This document shows positions 1-5,181 of a stretch of DNA of 5,181 nt, piece by piece. Origin of the DNA: Modestobacter sp. (lineage in GTDB: Bacteria; Actinomycetota; Actinomycetes; Mycobacteriales; Geodermatophilaceae); assembly GCA_025963425.1 (NCBI GenBank), contig JAOPUQ010000103.1, positions 1 through 5,181 on the forward strand, given 5' to 3'. Numbering within the stretch: position 1 is the stretch's first letter; each line of letters starts with the position of its first letter. Position numbers and translations under genes: made by a program. The notes beneath the pieces are model-generated. The model worked only from the letters and a program-made list of their open reading frames with translations. It made no database searches and was not told the origin of the DNA.

Positions 1-1276
1 TCATGCCGGCGGTGGCCAGGATCGTGGCCACCGGCCGGGTCGGGAACGAGCCGATCAGCACCAGGAACTCGCTGACGAAGCTGTTGGTGCCCGGCAACGC
101 CAGCGAGGCGAGGCCGGCGACCAGGAATGTGCCGGCCAGCAGCGGGGCCTTCGTGGCGACGCCGCCGTAGTCGCGGACGTGGCGGGACCCGCCGCGGGCG
201 ATGAGCATGCCGACGACGAGGAACAGCAAACCGGGGGCGATACCGTGGTTGACCATGTAGAGCACCGCGCCGGTGGCTGCCTCGGTGGTGAAGGCGAAGA
301 TGCCCAGCGCGATGAAGCCGAAGTGCGCGATCGAGGTGTAGGACACCAGGCGCTTCATGTCGCTCTGCCCCATGGCCAGCAGCGCGGCGTACAGCACCCC
401 GATCACGGCCAGCACCAGCACCCACGGCGCGAGGTCGCGGGAGGCGTCGGGGAACAGCGGCAGGCAGTAGCGCAGGAAGCCGAAGGTGCCGACCTTGTCC
501 AGCACGCCGACCAGCAGCACCGCCCCGCCGATGGGCGCCTCGGCACCGGAGTCGGGCAGCCAGGTGTGGAAGGGCACGAGCGGGGCCTTGATGGCGAAGG
601 CGACGAAGAAGCCGAGGAACAGCAGCTTCTGCACGCCCGGGTCGATGTCCAGCTGGCGCAGCGCGTCGAAGGCGAAGGTGCCCTCGCCCAGCTGGGAGTT
701 GCTGACCACGTAGAGGCCGATGACCGAGGCGAGCATGACCAGCCCGCCGAGCAGGCTGTAGAGGAAGAACTTCATCGCCGCGTACTGCCGGCGCGGCCCG
801 CCGTAGCTGCCGATCAGGAAGTACATCGGGACCAGCATCGCCTCGAAGAACACGTAGAACAGGAAGACGTCGGTGGCGGCGAAGACCCCGACCATCATCG
901 CCTCGAGGAGCAGCAGCCAGGCGACGTAGGACCGCATCGAGCGGTGCGCCGGCATGGTGTCGGCCCACGAGGCCAGCAGCACGACGGGGACCATCAAGCC
1001 GATCAGCAGCAGCATGACCAGGGCGATCCCGTCGACGCCCAGGGCGAAGCTCACCCCGAAGTCGGCGATCCAGGAGACCGAGGTGGCCAGCTGGAAGCGC
1101 GGGCCGCCGGTGTCGAACGCGACCGTGGCCAGCACGGCGAGCACGAAGACCACCAGGCTGACGCCGAGGGCCACCTGCTTGGCCAGCACGTCCCGCCCGC
1201 GGGGCAGCGCCGCGACGGCGGCACTGCCGACGGCCGGGACGACGATCATGGCCAGCAGCCAGGGGAAGTCGCTCAT
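1..1276 (-). CDS. nuoM: NADH-quinone oxidoreductase subunit M (partial, C-terminus off the left edge)
   Basis: NuoM is one of three antiporter-like proton-pumping subunits in the membrane arm of complex I. The frame is open from an ATG at 1276 to the window edge: 425 codons with no stop. The family is usually about 500-530 residues, so roughly the last fifth is missing. It is hydrophobic throughout, with many membrane segments. Key ionisable residues are in place: E145 in 'YVFFEAMLVPMYFLIG', K230 in 'FAIKAPLVPFHTWLPD', K261 in 'LDKVGTFGFLRY', H318, H344 ('MVNHG') and E403 in 'SFVSEFLVLIGSF'. These match E. coli NuoM E144, K234, K265, H322, H348 and E407. The ATG overlaps the nuoL stop as ATGA, and only a weak G-rich sequence (GGCGGG) precedes it, so translation is probably coupled to nuoL. 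nuoN would be expected next, beyond the left edge. Identification is secure. Confidence 0.97.
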   Translation of the reverse strand, partial: MSDFPWLLAMIVVPAVGSAAVAALPRGRDVLAKQVALGVSLVVFVLAVLATVAFDTGGPRFQLATSVSWIADFGVSFALGVDGIALVMLLLIGLMVPVVLLASWADTMPAHRSMRSYVAWLLLLEAMMVGVFAATDVFLFYVFFEAMLVPMYFLIGSYGGPRRQYAAMKFFLYSLLGGLVMLASVIGLYVVSNSQLGEGTFAFDALRQLDIDPGVQKLLFLGFFVAFAIKAPLVPFHTWLPDSGAEAPIGGAVLLVGVLDKVGTFGFLRYCLPLFPDASRDLAPWVLVLAVIGVLYAALLAMGQSDMKRLVSYTSIAHFGFIALGIFAFTTEAATGAVLYMVNHGIAPGLLFLVVGMLIARGGSRHVRDYGGVATKAPLLAGTFLVAGLASLALPGTNSFVSEFLVLIGSFPTRPVATILATAGM

Positions 1277-3198
1277 CCCGCCGTCACCGCCACCAGCGCA
1301 CCGGCGATGACGACCGCGCCGCCCAGCATGCCCAGCGCGTAGCTGCGCACGAACCCGGTCTGCACACGGCCCAGCCGGGACGACGAACCGCCCAGCGCCG
1401 CGGCTGCCCCGTTGACCACACCGTCCACCCCTCGGTTGTCCACGAACACCAGTGCCCGGGTCAGCCACATTCCCGGCCGCATCAGCAGCGACTCGTTGAC
1501 CACGTCGGCGTACAGCGCCTGCCGGGCGGCCCGCACCACCGGCGAGACGCGCACCGGTGCGATGACCGGTACCTCGCGCCGGCCGACGAACAGCCAGGCG
1601 ACCAGAGCCCCGAGCGCGACGACCAGGGTCACCAGCACGCTCACCAGCAGCGGGGGCAGCACGTGCTCGGCCGCCTCGGCCTCGGGGCCGAACACCGGCG
1701 CGAGCCAGTCGGCCAGCGGGAAGACCCGGACCAGCAGGAACCCGGCGGCCACCGACCCGACGGCCAGCACGATCATCGGGACGGTCATCACGCCGGGCGA
1801 CTCGTGCGGAGTGGGTGGCGGGTTGCCGTCGACCCCCTCCCAGCGCGGCCGGCCGAAGAAGGTCAGCAGCATCAGCCGGGTCATGTAGAAGGCGGTCAGC
1901 CCGGCGCCGAGCACGGCGACCCCGGCCAGCAGCCAGCCGGAGACGCCACCGCGGTCCAGGGCTGCCTCGATGATGGCGTCCTTCGTCCAGTACCCGGACA
2001 GCAGCGGGAACCCGATGAGGGCCAGGTAGCCCAGGCCGAAGGTGACGAAGGTGATCTTCATCTTCCCGGCCAGGCCGCCGTACCGGCGCATGTCGGTCTG
2101 CTCACCCATGCCGTGCATGACCGAGCCGGCGCCGAGGAACAGCCCGGCCTTGAAGAAGCCGTGGGTGAGCAGGTGCGCGAGCCCGGCGACGTAGCCGACC
2201 GGGCCCAGCCCGACGGCCAGGAACATGTAGCCGATCTGGCTCACCGTGGAGTACGCCAGCACCTTCTTGATGTCGTCCTGGGCGCAGCCGGCGATCGCGC
2301 CGATCATCAGGGTGATCGCCCCGATGGCCAGGACGACGGTGCGCGCGGTCGGGCTGGCGTCGTAGATCGGGGCGCTGCGGGCGATCAGGTACACCCCGGC
2401 GGTGACCATCGTCGCGGCGTGGATGAGCGCCGACACCGGGGTGGGGCCCTCCATGGCGTCGGGCAGCCAGGCCTGCAGCGGGAACTGCCCGGACTTGCCG
2501 CAGGCGCCCAGCAGCAGCAGCAGCCCCAGTGCGGTGACGGTGCCGCCGGCCAACAGCCCGACGTTGCCCAGGACGCCGGCGTAGGAGGTGGTGCCCAGCT
2601 GGGCGAACATCACGAACACCGCCAGCGCCAGGCCGACGTCGCCGACCCGGTTCATCACGAAGGCCTTCTTGGCCGCGGTGGCCGCGGCCGGGCGGGTGTA
2701 CCAGAAGGCGATGAGCAGGTAGGAGGCCAGGCCCACGCCCTCCCACCCGACGTAGAGCGCGACGTAGCTGTTGCCCAGGACCAGCAGCAGCATCGCGGCG
2801 ACGAAGAGGTTGAGGTAGGCGAAGAACCGCCGCCGCGCCGGGTCGTGCGCCATGTAGCCGATCGAGTACACGTGGATCAGCGCGCCGACCCCGGTGATCA
2901 GCAGGACGAAGACCGCCGACAGCGGGTCGAACAGCAGGCCGGCGCGGACGTCCAGCGAGCCGGTCTGCAGGAAGGTGAACAGGTCGACGTCCACCGACCG
3001 CTCGTCGAGCCCGGCCAGCTGGACGGTGCAGGCCAGCCCGAGCACGAACGCGGCCACCACGGTGCCGGTGCCCAGCAGGTGGCCCCAGCGATCGGTGCGC
3101 CGCCCGCCCAGCAGCAGCACCGCGGCGCCGGCCAGCGGCAGCGCGATCAGCAGCCAGGAGGCGCCGAGCAGCCCGGTGGCGGGCAGCGTCTCAGACAC
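1273..3198 (-). CDS. nuoL: NADH-quinone oxidoreductase subunit L
   Basis: NuoL is the distal antiporter-like subunit of complex I, which carries the long lateral helix along the membrane arm. The protein is 641 residues, a normal full length. Visible landmarks are E153 in 'GWEGVGLASYLLIAFW', D187 in 'NRVGDVG', K235 and H260 in the 'GKSGQFPLQAWLPDAMEGP' to 'ALIHAATM' block, H342/H346/K350 in 'AHLLTHGFFKAGLF', and K406-D407 in 'SGYWTKDAI'. These correspond to E. coli E144, D178, K229, H254, H334/H338/K342 and K399-D400. A hydrophilic stretch near 450-470 is followed by the C-terminal part with the lateral helix (about 555-610) and a last membrane anchor (about 620-640). The start is GTG, placed 21 bases after the nuoK stop, with GGGGA 9 bases upstream. 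An N-terminus a few residues shorter or longer cannot be excluded. The stop overlaps the nuoM start. A run of leucines near 226-230 comes from a CAG-type repeat on the plus strand. Confidence 0.98.
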   Translation of the reverse strand: MSETLPATGLLGASWLLIALPLAGAAVLLLGGRRTDRWGHLLGTGTVVAAFVLGLACTVQLAGLDERSVDVDLFTFLQTGSLDVRAGLLFDPLSAVFVLLITGVGALIHVYSIGYMAHDPARRRFFAYLNLFVAAMLLLVLGNSYVALYVGWEGVGLASYLLIAFWYTRPAAATAAKKAFVMNRVGDVGLALAVFVMFAQLGTTSYAGVLGNVGLLAGGTVTALGLLLLLGACGKSGQFPLQAWLPDAMEGPTPVSALIHAATMVTAGVYLIARSAPIYDASPTARTVVLAIGAITLMIGAIAGCAQDDIKKVLAYSTVSQIGYMFLAVGLGPVGYVAGLAHLLTHGFFKAGLFLGAGSVMHGMGEQTDMRRYGGLAGKMKITFVTFGLGYLALIGFPLLSGYWTKDAIIEAALDRGGVSGWLLAGVAVLGAGLTAFYMTRLMLLTFFGRPRWEGVDGNPPPTPHESPGVMTVPMIVLAVGSVAAGFLLVRVFPLADWLAPVFGPEAEAAEHVLPPLLVSVLVTLVVALGALVAWLFVGRREVPVIAPVRVSPVVRAARQALYADVVNESLLMRPGMWLTRALVFVDNRGVDGVVNGAAAALGGSSSRLGRVQTGFVRSYALGMLGGAVVIAGALVAVTAG

Positions 3199-3219
3199 GT
3201 CGATCGGTCCCCGTCTCGC

Positions 3220-3519
3220 TCAGTACTTCAGCAGGTTGGCGTCGTCGACGGAGGCCGAGCGGCGGGTCCGGTAGATCGACATGATGATCGCCAGGCCGAC
3301 GACCACCTCGGCGGCCGCGACGACCATGACGAAGAAGGCGATCAGCTGGCCGTCGAGCGTGCCGGTGGAGCGGGCGAAGGTGACCAGGGTCAGGTTGACC
3401 GAGTTCAGCATCAGCTCGACGCACATGAACACCACGATGGCGTTGCGGCGCACGAGCACGCCCACGGCGCCGATGGTGAACAGGACCGCGGCCAGCACCA
3501 GGTAGTTGGCGATGCTCAT
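3220..3519 (-). CDS. nuoK: NADH-quinone oxidoreductase subunit K
   Basis: NuoK is the small three-helix membrane subunit of complex I, homologous to MrpC/ND4L and part of the proton path between NuoJ/A and NuoN. The protein is 99 residues, the standard length. Three hydrophobic helices are visible (about 4-23, 28-50 and 58-82). The two buried glutamates of the family are present: E35 in 'FMCVELMLNSVNL' and E71 in 'VVAAAEVVVGLAI', matching E. coli E36 and E72. The start was set at the ATG at 3519 because it begins the family-typical N-terminus, overlaps the nuoJ stop as ATGA, and has a clear GGAGGG ribosome site 8 bases upstream. The same frame stays open far upstream, but that extension is arginine/proline-rich antisense-like sequence lying over nuoJ and is not part of the protein. 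Confidence 0.98.
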   Translation of the reverse strand: MSIANYLVLAAVLFTIGAVGVLVRRNAIVVFMCVELMLNSVNLTLVTFARSTGTLDGQLIAFFVMVVAAAEVVVGLAIIMSIYRTRRSASVDDANLLKY

Positions 3520-4406
3520 GACGGGTTCCCTCCGCCGTCGCGGCCGGTGCCGTCGAGGGTGCCGAGGGCGGCGTCGGTGCCGCCGCGGTGCGGGATGCCG
3601 GCGCGCTCGGCGCCCAGGCTCCCGGCCGGCGGCAGCTCGTCGACGTCCTGGGGCTCCACGCCGGTGGCGTAGCTGGCCGCTGAGGGGCTGCCGTCGGGGA
3701 GCCGGCCGGGTGCGGCGATGGAGTTGGCCCGGGCGTAGACGCCGGGGCCGGGCAGGGTCTGGGGGTGTTCGGCGGTGAGGAACCGGGCCCGGGACAGCTC
3801 CTTCTGGCTCTGCCGGCTGCCCGGCTCCCGCTCGGTGTGGGCCAGGATCATCGCGCCCACCGCGGCGGTGATGAGCAGCGCGCTGGTGACCTCGAAGGCC
3901 AGCAGGTAGCGGGTGAACAGCAGCCGGGCGATCGCGTCGATGTTGCCGTCGGCGGCGTCCCCGCTGCCGCCCTGCACGGCGTCCAGGCCGCGCACCACGG
4001 TGCCCTCGGTGGCCCGGGCGATCCCCGCGCCGACCAGCCCGGCGAAGCCGATGCCCAGCACGGTGGCCGCCACCCGCTGTCCCCGCAGCGTCTCGACGAC
4101 GGAGTCGGAGGTGTCGCGCCCGACGATCATCAGCACGAAGAGGAACAGGATCATGATCGCGCCGGTGTAGACGATGATCTGTACCGCGCCGAGGAACGGC
4201 GCGTCCTGGACGACGTAGAACACGCCCAGGGCCAGCATCGTGTTCACCAGGAACAGTGCCGAGTGGACGGCGTTGCGGCTGAACACCATGCCGAGCGCAC
4301 CGACGACGGCGATCGGCCCGAGCACCCAGAAGGCGACGGCCTCGCCGGTGCCGATCTGCACGCCTGCGTCGGCGGCCGCGGCCATGGAGCTCGCCAGCGT
4401 GCTCAT
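3516..4406 (-). CDS. nuoJ: NADH-quinone oxidoreductase subunit J, with long hydrophilic C-terminal tail
   Basis: NuoJ is a five-helix membrane subunit (ND6-like) near the quinone-binding end of the membrane arm. Its third helix controls water and proton access. The protein is 296 residues, with membrane segments at about 22-42, 47-66, 72-96, 112-131 and 167-189. The hallmark helix-3 sequence 'VQIIVYTGAIMILFLFVLM' lies at about 75-93. After residue 190 comes a tail of about 105 residues rich in Pro, Gly, Ala and Asp with no membrane segment. E. coli NuoJ is 184 residues, so the tail is an addition; extended NuoJ tails are known in actinobacteria. The start is the ATG at 4406, which overlaps the nuoI stop as ATGA and has GGGGA 6-7 bases upstream. 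The frame is open further upstream through nuoI but reads as arginine-rich shadow there. Its stop overlaps the nuoK start. Confidence 0.97.
   Translation of the reverse strand: MSTLASSMAAAADAGVQIGTGEAVAFWVLGPIAVVGALGMVFSRNAVHSALFLVNTMLALGVFYVVQDAPFLGAVQIIVYTGAIMILFLFVLMIVGRDTSDSVVETLRGQRVAATVLGIGFAGLVGAGIARATEGTVVRGLDAVQGGSGDAADGNIDAIARLLFTRYLLAFEVTSALLITAAVGAMILAHTEREPGSRQSQKELSRARFLTAEHPQTLPGPGVYARANSIAAPGRLPDGSPSAASYATGVEPQDVDELPPAGSLGAERAGIPHRGGTDAALGTLDGTGRDGGGNPS
3520..3533 (-). promoter_or_regulatory. Strong ribosome binding site of nuoK
   Basis: GGAGGG lies 8 bases before the nuoK ATG at 3519, inside the last codons of nuoJ. It is the clearest Shine-Dalgarno sequence in the window and fixes the nuoK start despite the long open frame upstream. 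Confidence 0.8.
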
Positions 4407-4936
4407 GCCCGTTCCCCGATGACCGGTTCGGCGGCGGACCCCGCCTCCGGGGCACGCAGGTAGTAGTCCTTCTCGCTGTCGCCCAGCCGCATCGGGTGCG
4501 GCGGGGCCTCCATGCCGGGCAGCAGCGGCGCCATCAGCTGCTCCTTGGTGTAGATCAGCGCCTGCCGGTCGTCGTCGGCCAGCTCGAAGTCGTTGCTCAT
4601 GGTCAGCGAGCGGGTCGGGCACGCCTCGATGCACAGGCCGCAGAAGATGCAGCGCAGGTAGTTGATCTGGTAGACCGCGCCGTACCGCTCCCCCGGCGAG
4701 TACCGGGCCTCCTCGGTGTTGTCCCCGCCCTCGACGTAGATCGCGTCGGCCGGGCAGGCCCAGGCGCACAGCTCGCAGCCCACGCACTTCTCCAGCCCGT
4801 CCGGGTGGCGGTTGAGCTGGTGGCGGCCGTGGTAGCGGGGCGCGGTGGGCCGGAAATCCTCCGGGTACTGCTCGGTGACGACCTTCTTGAACATCGTGCC
4901 GAAGGTGACCCCGAAGCCCTTGAAGGCATCAAGCAT
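4403..4936 (-). CDS. nuoI: NADH-quinone oxidoreductase subunit I (2x[4Fe-4S] ferredoxin-like)
   Basis: NuoI sits in the connecting part of complex I and carries clusters N6a and N6b, which pass electrons from NuoG to N2 in NuoB on the way to quinone. The protein is 177 residues from the chosen start. Both cluster motifs are intact: C51, C54, C57 and C61 in 'CVGCELCAWACP', and C96, C99, C102 and C106 in 'CIFCGLCIEACP'. The N-terminal 'FGVTFGTMFKKVVTEQYPE' is the usual amphipathic region facing the membrane. The ATG at 4936 is preferred over an in-frame ATG at 4954: an AGGGAGA ribosome site lies 7-8 bases before 4936, and family N-termini begin near here. The longer form would add six residues. 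The stop overlaps nuoJ (ATGA). Upstream the expected nuoH is almost entirely missing, and a diverged homologue of residues 34-88 appears inverted to the right. Confidence 0.97.
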   Translation of the reverse strand: MLDAFKGFGVTFGTMFKKVVTEQYPEDFRPTAPRYHGRHQLNRHPDGLEKCVGCELCAWACPADAIYVEGGDNTEEARYSPGERYGAVYQINYLRCIFCGLCIEACPTRSLTMSNDFELADDDRQALIYTKEQLMAPLLPGMEAPPHPMRLGDSEKDYYLRAPEAGSAAEPVIGERA

Positions 4937-5014
4937 CGTCGCTTCTCCCTGCATCTGCGCCGGACCGGTCCGCTCCGGACCGTGCCCCCGAGGTGGTCAG
5001 CTGCCCCAGCGGAG
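4929..5014 (-). CDS. nuoH: Possible C-terminal tail of NuoH (remnant, partial)
   Basis: In complex I operons nuoH directly precedes nuoI. Here one minus-strand frame reads into a TGA at 4931-4929 that overlaps the nuoI start by eight bases, ending '...TTSGARSGADRSGADAGRSDDA'. This Ser/Gly/Ala/Asp-rich stretch resembles the disordered tails that end many actinobacterial NuoH proteins, but no conserved NuoH sequence is visible, so the assignment rests on position. Support for translation of this frame: two tandem 15-base units (4982-4968 and 4967-4953) each encode RSGAD and differ only at third codon positions. A competing frame ends earlier with a stop at 4999-4997. The right boundary is set where homology to inverted nuoI begins, and the rest of nuoH is absent. 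Confidence 0.4.
4937..4950 (-). promoter_or_regulatory. Ribosome binding site deciding the nuoI start
   Basis: AGGGAGA followed by a 7-8 base spacer precedes the ATG at 4936. It lies downstream of the alternative ATG at 4954, which has no purine-rich site of its own, so the shorter NuoI is favoured. Confidence 0.7.
4953..4982 (-). repeat. 15-base tandem repeat (RSGAD x2) with an internal 12-base palindrome
   Basis: Two adjacent 15-base units on the minus strand, 4982-4968 and 4967-4953, differ at three positions, all third positions of the frame ending at 4929. The overlapping sequence CGGACCGGTCCG (4961-4972) is a perfect palindrome. CGGTCCG (4966-4972) can also pair with CGGACCG (4976-4982) across a 3-base loop. 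It lies just before nuoI. There is no T-run, so an intrinsic terminator is unlikely. It is best explained as a low-complexity coding tail. Confidence 0.6.
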
Positions 5015-5181
5015 CGGTACCACGGTCGGCACCAGCTGAACCGTCACCCCGACGGCCTGGAGAAGTGCGTCGGCTGCGAACTCTGCGCCTGGGCGTGCCC
5101 GGCCGACGCGATCTTCGTCGAGGGTGGGGACAACACCGACGAGGAGCGCTACTCGCCGGGTGAGCGGTACGGGAAGAACTA
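5015..5181 (+). CDS. nuoI: Second, diverged nuoI fragment in opposite orientation (both ends missing)
   Basis: This plus-strand frame encodes 55 complete codons, starting RYHGRHQLNRHPDG and containing the full first cluster motif 'CVGCELCAWACP', then 'ADAIFVEGGDNTDEERYSP' and 'GERYGKN' at the window edge. It aligns without gaps to residues 34-88 of the minus-strand NuoI, with 50 of 55 residues identical. The changes are Y67F, E75D, A77E, A87K and V88N. At DNA level I count 23 differences in 165 bases, and 15 of the 20 changed codons are synonymous. The normal N-terminal region is absent: the frame upstream reads 'VPPRWSAAPAE', and a GTG at 4982 is the only nearby start-like codon, without a ribosome site. 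The second cluster motif would lie beyond the edge. It may be a piece of another species' nuoI joined artificially, or a real second copy. The homology is certain; whether it is a gene is not. Confidence 0.85.

Larger units (their letters stand above)
4673..5179. repeat. Imperfect long inverted repeat formed by two nuoI segments
   Basis: The left arm is 4673-4837 (inside nuoI, minus strand) and the right arm is 5015-5179 (plus strand). They are inverted homologues of 165 bases each, about 86% identical with no gaps, separated by 177 bases. The mismatches follow codon third positions, so this is a consequence of two homologous coding segments facing each other rather than a structural element such as a terminator. 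Confidence 0.85.

Noticed and set aside
179..1342. A 387-codon open frame on the plus strand, opposite nuoM
   Set aside because: It has the same low-complexity, highly charged composition as other antisense shadows, and nuoM with all its conserved residues occupies the opposite strand.
2509..2526. CAG/CAGC microsatellite-like run on the plus strand
   Set aside because: It is simply the complement of leucine codons in a membrane helix of NuoL (a run of five leucines).
1663..3672. A 669-codon open frame on the plus strand, opposite nuoL and nuoK
   Set aside because: Its product is Gln/Asp/Gly/His/Arg-rich low-complexity sequence with no domain. It is the typical antisense shadow of a GC-rich membrane protein gene, and nuoL/nuoK on the other strand are unmistakable.
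3520..4787. Upstream extensions of the nuoK and nuoJ frames giving 411- and 423-residue proteins
   Set aside because: The added residues are arginine/proline-rich and overlap the preceding gene in a different frame. Family length and the ATGA overlaps fix the true starts at 3519 and 4406.
4955..4985. Possible terminator or operator from the palindrome and hairpin before nuoI
   Set aside because: There is no U-rich tail, it lies inside the operon, and it is better explained by the in-frame RSGAD repeat.
4845..5039. A 64-codon plus-strand open frame across the nuoI start region
   Set aside because: It is a frame shadow: it is not in the frame of the inverted nuoI fragment, resembles nothing I recognise, and straddles the suspected breakpoint.
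1..5181. CRISPR array, tRNA/rRNA, insertion sequence ends, phage or defence genes
   Set aside because: I looked for repeats with spacers, clover-leaf or rRNA motifs, and transposase or defence motifs, and saw none; the window is filled by complex I genes.

Overview
The window is a stretch of a respiratory complex I (NADH:quinone oxidoreductase, nuo) operon from a very GC-rich bacterium, most likely a high-GC actinobacterium. This rests on the strongly G/C-ending codons, the gene order I-J-K-L-M, and actinobacterial wording of the proteins, such as the NuoI stretch around the first cysteine motif and the 'GAVLLVGVLDKVGTFGFLRY' stretch of NuoM. A family in the range of Geodermatophilaceae would fit, but I cannot prove a genus from sequence alone.

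All five recognisable genes lie on the minus strand, so the operon reads right to left. nuoI (4936-4403) encodes the two-[4Fe-4S] ferredoxin-like subunit. nuoJ (4406-3516), nuoK (3519-3220), nuoL (3198-1273) and nuoM (1276 to the left edge, 3' end cut off) encode the proton-translocating membrane arm. Three of the four junctions (I/J, J/K, L/M) are ATGA overlaps. K/L has a 21-base gap and a GTG start. No promoter, terminator, RNA gene or non-coding gap above 100 bases is visible, so this is the middle of a polycistronic unit. The conserved charged residues of the proton path are all present, so the encoded complex looks functional. NuoI passes electrons towards quinone and NuoJ/K/L/M couple this to proton pumping.

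The right end is not ordinary. Upstream of nuoI one expects nuoH on the minus strand. Only about 85 bases compatible with a low-complexity NuoH C-terminal tail are present. From about position 5015 to the right edge the PLUS strand encodes a second, diverged NuoI segment containing the first CxxCxxCxxxCP cluster motif. Over 165 bases it is about 86% identical in DNA to the minus-strand nuoI and 50/55 identical in protein, with differences mostly at synonymous sites. It is therefore not a recent fold-back copy of the same gene. It is either a chimeric join between two related genomes (assembly or library artefact) or a real rearrangement bringing in a second nuoI. I see no evidence of a novel defence, mobile or regulatory system; the inverted nuoI join is the one observation that deserves checking.
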